The position numbers were made by a program, and so were the translations under genes. A stretch of DNA of 6,115 nucleotides from Microcaldota archaeon (GTDB taxonomy: Archaea > Micrarchaeota > Micrarchaeia > Anstonellales > Bilamarchaeaceae): NCBI GenBank assembly GCA_030666035.1, contig DAOUYQ010000052.1, forward strand, positions 1 through 6,115, read 5' to 3'. The notes under the pieces are model-generated. The model was not told the origin of the DNA, ran no database searches, and worked only from the letters and a program-made list of their open reading frames with translations. Below, piece after piece: positions 1 through 4,932 of the stretch. The first letter of the stretch is position 1. Every line of letters starts with the position of its first letter.

Positions 1-66
1 CGCAAAGAGGCTGGACTTCGGTGAGGGGAAGAGAGGGATCGCGCATAACCTTAGGCGCCTTCGCGC

Positions 67-89
67 AAGGGGGCAGAGAGCCCTTTTTT
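67..89 (+). terminator. Terminator-like hairpin plus T-run
   Basis: A GGGC stem arm (71-74), AGAGA loop and GCCC arm (80-83) run directly into six T residues (84-89). G-T and A-T pairs can lengthen the stem outward to 67. This has the form of an intrinsic terminator and could end a gene lying left of the window; one frame stops at 22-24. However, the frame of the downstream gene is also open straight through it, so it may be coding sequence by chance. No function is proven. Confidence 0.3.
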
Positions 90-130
90 GCGCCCACATA
101 CGAAAAGAAACTGGAAATGAAACGTCTTCT

Positions 131-985
131 ATGCGCTGTGCATTTATAGCGCATGCAGAAGCCCTTACTCTAGGTCATGGCACTACTGCAAAAGGAATTG
201 AGGAAAAATTTGGCCTTCCTAGGTGGAGGGTGAGGAGGAGAGTGGATGCTGCAATCAAGTTACACCTCTCAGAGGGGAGGCTTGGCAACGCACACGACTT
301 ACTTTCTGAATATGGGCCTGAGGAAAGAGCCAAGGAAGTCACCATCATGCTCTTGGCAGAAGAGATCTATGAAGGCCATTCTTCTGAGGGCGAGAGAGAA
401 CAAGCTATTTCCTTTTATCAGGAACATTATGCTTTATCAGATGCAGATATCCGGGAAGCAAAGATTTCTGCAGCAGCCAAGATGTTAGCTAAGTACGCAA
501 ATGCACAGGTCCAAGCTTCGCTTTTGGGAGCAGATGCGGTGCCAGCCAACTATCCCCCTCTGAAAGAGAGGGCAGTTTCTCTTCTCTCATCTAAGATAGA
601 TAAAGAAGAAGCGATACTCTCTGCAGCCCTTCTGGTGCTGGCAGAAGCCCCAATTGCAGGAGCATATGCAGCTAATGTTCTTCTGGCGGAATTCGGTTTG
701 TTTGAAAAGAGAAATGCTGTTTTCCAGGAGGCAGTAATAAGATTGCATGAGCAGGAGAATCATATTGATGCCTTTCGCCTTGCCATCAGAACAGGAGTAT
801 TGGAGTCAATAGAGGAATCAGGTAAACTCCCAAAACTTCAGGAGCTGGCAGTGCTGGATATGATAAGAGAGGGGCAACATCAGGATGCCAGGGAGGCAGC
901 AGAGGAAATGGGGAGCAATGACTTGGGGCAGCTTAATGATGCTGTTGAGTTTTTGTTCTGGGATTTAACCAGGGAAAGCGTTTAG
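131..985 (+). CDS. Unrecognised alpha-helical protein with N-terminal helix-turn-helix-like segment; true start uncertain
   Basis: I do not recognise this family. From the first ATG (131) it encodes 284 residues, soluble, with no signal peptide or membrane segment. Residues 18-40 read like a helix-turn-helix (TAKGIEEKFGLP, then WRVRRRVDAAI). The rest is a chain of amphipathic helices rich in Ala, Glu and Leu, in the style of TPR/HEAT-like helical repeats, for example around residues 42-60, 100-125, 145-180 and 185-265. This suggests a DNA- or protein-binding scaffold, but that is inference. The frame has no stop between position 2 and 131 and no in-frame GTG or TTG there, so the gene may enter from the left; a start at 131 has no clear ribosome binding site. 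Its 3' end overlaps the convergent endonuclease III gene by 21 bp. Confidence 0.6.
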   Translation: MRCAFIAHAEALTLGHGTTAKGIEEKFGLPRWRVRRRVDAAIKLHLSEGRLGNAHDLLSEYGPEERAKEVTIMLLAEEIYEGHSSEGEREQAISFYQEHYALSDADIREAKISAAAKMLAKYANAQVQASLLGADAVPANYPPLKERAVSLLSSKIDKEEAILSAALLVLAEAPIAGAYAANVLLAEFGLFEKRNAVFQEAVIRLHEQENHIDAFRLAIRTGVLESIEESGKLPKLQELAVLDMIREGQHQDAREAAEEMGSNDLGQLNDAVEFLFWDLTRESV

Positions 986-1615
986 CCCAACCCTCTTGCA
1001 ATACTTCCTTACTTTGCACTCTTTGCATTTAGGACTCCTGGTTGTGCAAATAGTTTGCCCATACCCAACAAATACAATATTGCATTTTCTTAGCAGGCCT
1101 TTTGGAAGCAATTTAACCAATGCCTTTTCTGTTTCCAGGGGAGTTTTTGTTTTTACCCACCCAAGCCGGTTGGCAATTTTGTGCACATGCACATCCACCC
1201 CAATTGTGCCCTCCCCAAATGCAGTGTTCAGCACAATGTTTGCGGTTTTCCTTCCCACTCCGGGCAGGCTCATTAATTCTTCTCTTGTTTTGGGCACTTT
1301 TCCTCCAAACTCATTTACTATTTTTTCAGAGAGCCCAATTAGCTTTTGGGTTTTTGCGCGGTAAAATCCAATTGGGTGAAGAATCTTTTCAAGCCCAGCT
1401 TTATCCATTTTCAGGATTTTGCGGGGAGTATCTGCTTTGGCAAAAAGTGCTTTGCACACATTGTATGTGCGCACATCAGTTGTGCGTGCAGAGAGCATTA
1501 CAAAAACAAGGTTTTTGAAGGGGTTTTTTCCAGCAAGTGCTCCAATTTTGTATACTGCCGCACCGTTCTTTTTGCCTTCCCGCTCCATTATGCCCAATAC
1601 TTTGGAATAATCCAT
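965..1615 (-). CDS. nth: Endonuclease III (DNA glycosylase/AP lyase, iron-sulfur)
   Basis: A 216-residue base-excision repair enzyme that removes oxidised pyrimidines from DNA and cleaves the abasic strand by beta-elimination. The family's features are all visible: an N-terminal helical part with LSARTTD at 41-47, a helix-hairpin-helix LPGVGRKTA at 117-125 containing the catalytic Lys123, and GVDVHVHKIANRLG at 139-152 with the catalytic Asp141. A C-terminal [4Fe-4S] motif has Cys190, 197, 200 and 206 in the classic C-x6-C-x2-C-x5-C spacing. Length matches bacterial and archaeal Nth (about 210). The ATG at 1615 fits the family N-terminus. No ribosome binding site is seen, and the T-tract terminating the upstream gene lies where a TATA box would be expected, so its promoter is unclear. 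The stop lies inside the convergent upstream-strand gene. Confidence 0.96.
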   Translation of the reverse strand: MDYSKVLGIMEREGKKNGAAVYKIGALAGKNPFKNLVFVMLSARTTDVRTYNVCKALFAKADTPRKILKMDKAGLEKILHPIGFYRAKTQKLIGLSEKIVNEFGGKVPKTREELMSLPGVGRKTANIVLNTAFGEGTIGVDVHVHKIANRLGWVKTKTPLETEKALVKLLPKGLLRKCNIVFVGYGQTICTTRSPKCKECKVRKYCKRVGLNAFPG

Positions 1616-1625
1616 AAGGCTAAAT

Positions 1626-1661
1626 AGAAAGAAAAAAACAAAAAAGAGGCGGGTAATCGCC
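1626..1661 (-). terminator. Intrinsic-type terminator of the small membrane protein gene
   Basis: On the minus strand a GGCG/CGCC stem (1661-1658 with 1651-1648) with a six-base loop begins at the last base of the stop codon. Within a few bases it is followed by T6-G-T7-C-T3 (about 1645-1628). This is a typical archaeal U-tract terminator, here with a small hairpin. It ends only 10-15 bp before the endonuclease III start. Confidence 0.6.
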
Positions 1662-2047
1662 TATTCCTGTCCAGCTTCGTGCATTGCTTTAAGGGCCACA
1701 ACTGCTGCGGCGGGAGCAGCGAATGCAGTAAGGTAGTAGAGCACCCACCTCAATTGGTCCCCAATTATGGGAATGAGATAAGTAAGGTTGCTCAGGCTCA
1801 CTGCACAGAACAGGAATGTAAGTGATGCGAGAAGGAATTTTTCCAACTCATGGTCGCTCACATTCAGAATTCCTACGATTACACCCAGCGCAGCCAGGAA
1901 ACTGATTGATGTTGCTTCAGGAATTAAGGCAAATCCGGCGAACACTGCCACTAAAACACCGAGGAAGTACGCATATGGGCCAATTGCCGTATGCGCCGTT
2001 TTCATGTGTTTTTCGGCTTTTTTCATCTTCTTCTGCACGTTATGCAC
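1661..2047 (-). CDS. Small four-helix membrane protein, unknown function
   Basis: Not recognised beyond being an integral membrane protein. I start it at the GTG at 2047 (128 residues). A longer frame begins with a GTG at 2080, but that codon is followed at once by a TTTATAAA box, which is better explained as promoter. The GTG at 2047 lies about 26 bp from the centre of that box (leaderless start) and also 4 nt after AAGGAG (2057-2052), so two separate signals favour it; an ATG at 2026 is the alternative. The protein has a short basic N-terminus (KKMKKAEKHMK), then four hydrophobic segments at about residues 24-42, 48-62, 70-92 and 101-120, and a short acidic C-terminus. An amphipathic charged stretch (SDHELEKF) joins helices 2 and 3. 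A terminator follows immediately. Confidence 0.75.
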   Translation of the reverse strand: MHNVQKKMKKAEKHMKTAHTAIGPYAYFLGVLVAVFAGFALIPEATSISFLAALGVIVGILNVSDHELEKFLLASLTFLFCAVSLSNLTYLIPIIGDQLRWVLYYLTAFAAPAAAVVALKAMHEAGQE

Positions 2048-2069
2048 CGAACTCCTTAAGTTCACAAAC

Positions 2070-2077
2070 TTTATAAA
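2070..2077 (-). promoter_or_regulatory. TATA box for the small membrane protein gene
   Basis: TTTATAAA on the minus strand matches the archaeal TATA consensus and is centred about 26 bp upstream of the GTG at 2047, the spacing expected when transcription begins at the start codon. A second TATA-like element further upstream (2124-2133) could give a leadered transcript instead. Confidence 0.5.
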
Positions 2078-2123
2078 CACTCGGGAAAATTTTTTGCTGC
2101 TGTTTTACGCTGTGGTACAAATT

Positions 2124-2133
2124 TTATAAAAAC
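2124..2133 (-). promoter_or_regulatory. Second TATA-like element, palindromic
   Basis: This AT-only core, TTTTATAAAA, is self-complementary and so has no intrinsic direction. Read on the minus strand it would start a transcript near 2100 that includes the AAGGAG ribosome binding site in front of the GTG at 2047. Read on the plus strand it would transcribe the 2150-2270 gap, where I see no plus-strand gene. Confidence 0.35.
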
Positions 2134-2143
2134 ATAGCCCGTG

Positions 2144-2194
2144 TTACGCTACTTTTTTGTTTTCTGCCCAACGCCTGGACTGTGTTCTGCTCAT
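2144..2194 (-). CDS. Candidate 16-codon small ORF with strong ribosome binding site
   Basis: An ATG at 2194 opens a 16-residue basic peptide, MSRTQSRRWAENKKVA, closed by TAA at 2144. A GGAGG motif ends about 5 nt before the ATG, a much better ribosome binding site than those of most genes here. The start codon and the bases just before it form one arm of a perfect 9-bp inverted repeat (2192-2200 with 2230-2238), so folding could hide the start. It sits between the terminator of the NYN gene and the promoter of the small membrane protein gene. It does not match ribosomal protein L41e or another tiny protein I know. It may be a leader peptide, a small protein or chance; at this length nothing is proven. 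Confidence 0.25.
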   Translation of the reverse strand: MSRTQSRRWAENKKVA

Positions 2195-2238
2195 AAAACC
2201 CTCCGATGCTCGGGCTTTATGGCCTGGGTGGTTTTATG
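2192..2238. repeat. Perfect 9-bp inverted repeat around a structured loop
   Basis: CATAAAACC (2192-2200) and GGTTTTATG (2230-2238) are exact reverse complements 29 bp apart. The loop contains a smaller hairpin, CCGA/TCGG (2203-2206 and 2210-2213). The segment 2212-2244 also holds two similar TTTATG-centred stretches in direct orientation. The gap lacks a tRNA T-arm motif and any C/D box pair that I can see. Confidence 0.45.
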
Positions 2239-2258
2239 CTGGGGCAAAATACTTATGG

Positions 2259-2274
2259 AAAAAAAAGAAAAAAA
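2259..2274 (-). terminator. T-tract terminator of the NYN-domain gene
   Basis: On the minus strand the gene's TAA is followed within a few bases by T7-C-T8. No strong hairpin precedes it, which is normal for archaeal U-tract termination. Confidence 0.6.
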
Positions 2275-2278
2275 GGGT

Positions 2279-2764
2279 TTATTTCCTTTTTCTGGAATGG
2301 GTGCGCGGAATTTGGCGCTCCTGGGTTTTCACCATGATTACTGTGTCCGCAGTATTCTTCAGCGCAACGCTGAACCCGGGTTCTACTCCGACAATAATAT
2401 TATTTTTCCCGTGCTCCTTAATCTTGTTAAGTACGGGAATAAAGTCGGTGTCCCTGGACATAATTGCCACAATGTCTATATCCGGATTAACAATCTGCTC
2501 GGTAGCTTCCACAGCAAGGGTAACATCAACATCCCCTGTGGTAATTTTAGGCTCGAAGCCCTGGTTCACCATTGCCTCAATCAATTTGTCTGAGGCATAC
2601 TGGTCCAGGTATATCCTGGCTAACCTGATATTGCCATGTTCCGAGACCCTTCGCCTTACTTCCCGCAAATCTACGGAAAGCTGCTTCCGGATTACATTTG
2701 GGCCATCCACAAAAAGGGCTATCTGGGGTGTTTCTTTTCCAAAAAGTTTTCTAAAAATTCCCAT
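2279..2764 (-). CDS. NYN (PIN-like) domain protein, TIGR00288 family, putative ribonuclease
   Basis: A 161-residue protein matching the archaeal TIGR00288 family from recall of its conserved motifs. The NYN domain (LabA/DUF88-like, a PIN-fold relative) fills residues 13-145. Strand 1 ends in ALFVDGPNVIRK with Asp20 and Asn23; YASDKLIEAMVNQGFEP at 56-72 is the family hallmark; GDVDVTLAVEA at 77-87 gives Asp78 and Asp80; and IMSRDTDFIPVLNK at 101-114 gives Asp105 and Asp107. These acidic residues would bind the metal ions of an RNase-type active site. The domain closes with VGVEPGFSVALKNTAD (125-140), and a basic tail (RTHSRKRK) may contact RNA. The substrate is unknown for the family. The gene has its own terminator and probably its own promoter, so its neighbours say little about its role. 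Confidence 0.88.
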   Translation of the reverse strand: MGIFRKLFGKETPQIALFVDGPNVIRKQLSVDLREVRRRVSEHGNIRLARIYLDQYASDKLIEAMVNQGFEPKITTGDVDVTLAVEATEQIVNPDIDIVAIMSRDTDFIPVLNKIKEHGKNNIIVGVEPGFSVALKNTADTVIMVKTQERQIPRTHSRKRK

Positions 2765-2801
2765 GTAACCACTTCTAAATCTGTAACTTCACTTTCATAA
2801 G

Positions 2802-2816
2802 CGAATATTAAAAAGG
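2802..2816 (-). promoter_or_regulatory. Possible TATA region for the NYN-domain gene
   Basis: An AT-rich stretch, TTTTTAATATTCG on the minus strand, is centred about 44 bp upstream of the ATG at 2764. It would give a leader of roughly 20 nt. A weaker alternative, TTATGAAAG, lies at 2792-2800. Neither is a consensus box, so this is a weak call. Confidence 0.3.
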
Positions 2817-2817
2817 G

Positions 2818-2838
2818 TTGCTGCATTTTTTGCAGCAA
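2818..2838. repeat. Perfect 8-bp inverted repeat, possible second terminator hairpin
   Basis: TTGCTGCA (2818-2825) and TGCAGCAA (2831-2838) are exact reverse complements around a five-base loop. On the minus strand the hairpin is followed by CCC and five T residues, giving intrinsic-terminator form downstream of the coiled-coil protein gene's T-tract. It also lies directly upstream of the suggested NYN promoter, so it could instead be an operator. Confidence 0.5.
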
Positions 2839-2844
2839 AAATCT

Positions 2845-2883
2845 GAAAAGAAAAATAGAGAAAAAGAGAGTTGGGTTCAACCC
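2845..2883 (-). terminator. Pyrimidine-tract terminator after the coiled-coil protein gene
   Basis: The minus strand reads through a small palindrome (GGGTTGAACCC, 2883-2873) directly after the stop codon. A 26-base stretch made almost entirely of T and C follows (2870-2845), with runs of five, five and four T. This fits archaeal termination. Confidence 0.5.
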
Positions 2884-3681
2884 TCAAGCATATTGCTTAA
2901 GGAATATTAATGCTTCATCCAACCTTCTTTCTCCATCTGGAGAATCCAATGCTTCATTAATGAGTTCCCCTCTCTTCTCCAGAGAAGCGCTTATGAATTC
3001 GTCGAGTCTATTTCCAAGCAGTATCCCCATTGCTCCAGTCACTATTTGACTGGTTTTTTCTTTACTGTATTTACCAGCAATTTGTTCATTCAGTCTGGTA
3101 AATGCCTCTGTTTTGTCAACAAGCCCCATCATCTTTGCATTTTCTGCTTGCTGCCTCTCGAGTTTTTCATCCATTGCGGCAAGCTCTTCCTTTTTCTTTG
3201 CAAGCTTTTGTCTTAATGCATTTATCTCGTTACTATCCTTCCTTTCTTTTGCTTTGACTTCTGCTTTGAGAGATTCAGTTTCTTCCTTAATTGCAGCTAT
3301 CTCCGCTTTGAGCCTTTTAGCTGTTTTATCCAGTTTCTTACTCTCTTTTTCCAGCTCTGCTTCTTTGGCATCCAGTGCTGCAGTTTTCCCTCTCAAGTGC
3401 CTAAGCTGCCCATGGGCTATTTCCATTTCTCCTGCAAGATATTCTGAATGTTCCCGAGCTTTTTTCACATCTTCTGCGAGAGACCCTGCATGTGCTCTTG
3501 TTGGGGATGCATTATCCCTTTTCTTAGCATCACATCCTCCAAATAGGAACGGTACAGCCAGTGCAGCCACAAGCGGAACTGCAACCATAAGCCTCCTGCA
3601 TTTTCCAGGTCTTTTGGGGGCTGCTTTTTGCCCCGCTATCTCCGTTCCAACACGAGATTTCAAAGATTTAGTTTCAGACAT
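2884..3681 (-). CDS. Membrane-anchored coiled-coil protein, possible lipoprotein
   Basis: A 265-residue protein of no recognised family. Residues 1-30 are polar and basic; 31-48 form one hydrophobic segment ending FLFGGC, with Cys50 in a lipobox-like position (Phe rather than Leu/Val/Ile at -3, so imperfect). Residues 51-70 are a polar linker, and about 71-195 are a long Lys/Glu/Ala/Leu-rich coiled coil (for example KKLDKTAKRLKAEIAAIKEE). Residues 196-265 form a separate, less repetitive helical domain containing TGAMGILLGNRLDEF. Most of the protein would lie outside the membrane as a rod with a small distal domain. The ATG at 3681 is about 26 bp from a TATA-like box, suggesting a leaderless mRNA. 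The gene lies 69 bp downstream of tatD, with its own promoter and terminator. A simple single-pass anchor is the alternative to lipid attachment. Confidence 0.82.
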   Translation of the reverse strand: MSETKSLKSRVGTEIAGQKAAPKRPGKCRRLMVAVPLVAALAVPFLFGGCDAKKRDNASPTRAHAGSLAEDVKKAREHSEYLAGEMEIAHGQLRHLRGKTAALDAKEAELEKESKKLDKTAKRLKAEIAAIKEETESLKAEVKAKERKDSNEINALRQKLAKKKEELAAMDEKLERQQAENAKMMGLVDKTEAFTRLNEQIAGKYSKEKTSQIVTGAMGILLGNRLDEFISASLEKRGELINEALDSPDGERRLDEALIFLKQYA

Positions 3682-3703
3682 GGCAATAATTGTGCAAGGA
3701 AAT

Positions 3704-3713
3704 GCTTTTAAAC
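3704..3713 (-). promoter_or_regulatory. TATA box for the coiled-coil protein gene
   Basis: GTTTAAAAGC on the minus strand is TATA-like and centred about 27 bp from the ATG at 3681, so transcription would begin at or within a few bases of the start codon. No ribosome binding site is present, as expected for a leaderless mRNA. Confidence 0.5.
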
Positions 3714-3750
3714 TACATTCTTTACCTTTTTTTCACATTAAATATTCTAG

Positions 3751-4476
3751 CTAGAGCCTGAACCCAAAGAATTTGGCAGCATTTTCCGCAGTAACCCTCC
3801 CCACTTCATCTCCAGGAATCCCGGTAACTTCCGAGATATATCCAATTGCTTTAAGCACCCCGTCTATGTTCCGCGTTACATAGGGTGCATCTGTTTCAAC
3901 AACCAGCTTCTCAAGGGGAATTTCCGCAATCACTTTCTTCCGGTTTTTTGAATGCAATCCTACAATGGAGATGATTCCGCCCATGTCCACTGCACGCCTG
4001 GCTTCTTCAAGGTTCCCGGAAAAAAAATGCATCATGAAGGGCTTTTTCCAGTTTTCCCCTTCAAGGATATCCAGGCACTTATTCTCTGCCTTCCTGGAGT
4101 GAATAACCAAGGGCAAATCCATCCTTTTTGCGAGCTCAATCATTTCCAGGAAGACCCCTTCCTCAAGCTTAAAATCCTCCTCATTTTTCCCCCAGTGGTA
4201 GTCCAGCCCGCATTCCCCAATTGCATTTGGGGGGTTATCCGCAATAAACTGCATCCAGTCCCCCAGATTTTTCCTCCCTTCCTTGAGCACGCTTTGGGGT
4301 GCAATTCCCAGGCAAAACGGGATATCAAGCTCTTTTGCAATTTCTACGGTCCGCACATTAGACCAATGCGAATAGCCGGAAGTTACAGGAATTATGCCTT
4401 GGGGGAGCTCTTCAAGCTGTGCCTTGGAAAATGATTCCAGGTGGCAGTGTGCATCAACCAGTTTCCCGTGCGCCAT
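3751..4476 (-). CDS. TatD-family metal-dependent hydrolase (putative DNase)
   Basis: A TIM-barrel amidohydrolase-type enzyme of 241 residues from the ATG at 4476. A TTG two codons upstream (4482) would also be in frame, but the ATG lies closer to the expected start distance from the TATA box at 4501-4508. Metal ligands of the family are visible (numbered from that ATG): DAHCHLE at 8-14 with His10 and His12, AIGECGLDYHW at 85-95 with Glu88, VIHSRKAE at 124-131 with His126, MMHFFSG at 148-154 with His150, and VVETDAP at 192-198 with Asp196. It ends in AENAAKFFGF, like other TatD proteins. Bacterial and yeast relatives are DNases or act in DNA degradation and repair; the archaeal substrate is inferred only. 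The gene is divergent from aIF5A across a 58-bp gap, and no clear terminator follows its TAG. Confidence 0.92.
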   Translation of the reverse strand: MAHGKLVDAHCHLESFSKAQLEELPQGIIPVTSGYSHWSNVRTVEIAKELDIPFCLGIAPQSVLKEGRKNLGDWMQFIADNPPNAIGECGLDYHWGKNEEDFKLEEGVFLEMIELAKRMDLPLVIHSRKAENKCLDILEGENWKKPFMMHFFSGNLEEARRAVDMGGIISIVGLHSKNRKKVIAEIPLEKLVVETDAPYVTRNIDGVLKAIGYISEVTGIPGDEVGRVTAENAAKFFGFRL

Positions 4477-4500
4477 GTTCAACCTTTTTAAAGAGTAAGG

Positions 4501-4508
4501 TTATAAAA
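4501..4508. promoter_or_regulatory. Shared divergent TATA element between tatD and aIF5A
   Basis: TTATAAAA reads as TATA-like on both strands. It lies 26 bp before the aIF5A ATG (4535) and 24 bp before the tatD ATG (4476), close to the ideal spacing in both directions. A purine-rich stretch resembling a TFB recognition element (AGTAAGG) precedes it on the plus strand. A second plus-strand candidate, TTTTTAAAG at 4485-4493, would give aIF5A a leader of about 20 nt that includes GGTGA (4526-4530). The data cannot decide between them. Confidence 0.5.
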
Positions 4509-4534
4509 CGTATAGAGTTTTCTTCGGTGAGTTT

Positions 4535-4927
4535 ATGAGTGGGAAAAGATTTGCATCAGCTAAGGACCTTAAAGTAGGCAAGTATGTTCTTATAGAAAAT
4601 TGCCCATGCAAGGTGGTGAGCATGGACAAGTCCAAGCCAGGCAAGCATGGCTCAGCCAAGCTCCGCATAGTTGCAGTAGACATCTTCAGCGGGCAGAAGA
4701 AGAACCTCCTCACCAACACAGGTTCGGATGTGGAAGTGCCCATAATTGAGAGAAAGAATGCACAGGTGCTCTCGGTTAGCGGAAACAGCGCCCAGATACT
4801 GGACCCGCAGAGCTATGAAACATTTGACATTGCAATTCCCCAGGAGCTCCAGGGCGAAGTTAACGCCGGCGATGAAGTTGAAATAATGGAAGCAATGGGG
4901 AAGAAAGTGATTCTCAGAAAAAGGTGA
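4535..4927 (+). CDS. eif5a: Translation factor aIF5A (hypusine-containing)
   Basis: The archaeal homologue of eIF5A and bacterial EF-P, which binds the ribosome and helps peptide-bond formation at stalling sequences such as polyproline. It is 130 residues, the normal archaeal length. The N-terminal KOW-like SH3 domain (about 1-70) carries the modification loop MDKSKPGKHGSAKLR, in which Lys37 (KPGKHG) is the residue converted to hypusine or deoxyhypusine. The C-terminal OB-fold domain covers 71-130 and ends ILRKR. GGTGA at 4526-4530, 4 nt before the ATG, is a candidate ribosome binding site. It is the first gene of a plus-strand operon; its TGA forms part of the ribosome binding site of the next gene. 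The modification enzyme deoxyhypusine synthase is not in this window. Confidence 0.97.
   Translation: MSGKRFASAKDLKVGKYVLIENCPCKVVSMDKSKPGKHGSAKLRIVAVDIFSGQKKNLLTNTGSDVEVPIIERKNAQVLSVSGNSAQILDPQSYETFDIAIPQELQGEVNAGDEVEIMEAMGKKVILRKR
4922..4927 (+). promoter_or_regulatory. Ribosome binding site of S24e overlapping the aIF5A stop codon
   Basis: AGGTGA contains the aIF5A stop codon and is followed by 5 nt and then the ATG at 4933. This decides the S24e start in favour of 4933. An in-frame GTG at 4924 lies inside this site and is unlikely to be the start. The arrangement suggests translational coupling. Confidence 0.65.
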
Positions 4928-4932
4928 ATTTA

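Noticed and set aside
996..1627. Several hydrophobic plus-strand frames opposite endonuclease III
   Set aside because: Antisense to a gene with all catalytic and iron-sulfur residues in place; the apparent hydrophobicity comes from complementing Lys/Arg codons.
2081..2278. tRNA, C/D-box or H/ACA RNA in the longest gap
   Set aside because: No T-arm GTTC motif and no paired C/D boxes were seen; one ACA after the inverted repeat on the minus strand is too weak to call H/ACA.
2157..2768. Plus-strand frames opposite the NYN gene
   Set aside because: The minus strand encodes a clear conserved domain; the plus frames lack family features and starts.
3113..3754. Long plus-strand Ser/Ala/Phe-rich frame opposite the coiled-coil gene
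   Set aside because: It is the complement of Lys/Glu/Ala-rich coiled-coil codons; the low-complexity composition and lack of signals mark it as a shadow.
4924..4932. GTG at 4924 as S24e start
   Set aside because: It would sit inside the AGGTGA ribosome binding site; the ATG at 4933 is properly spaced and fits the S24e N-terminus.
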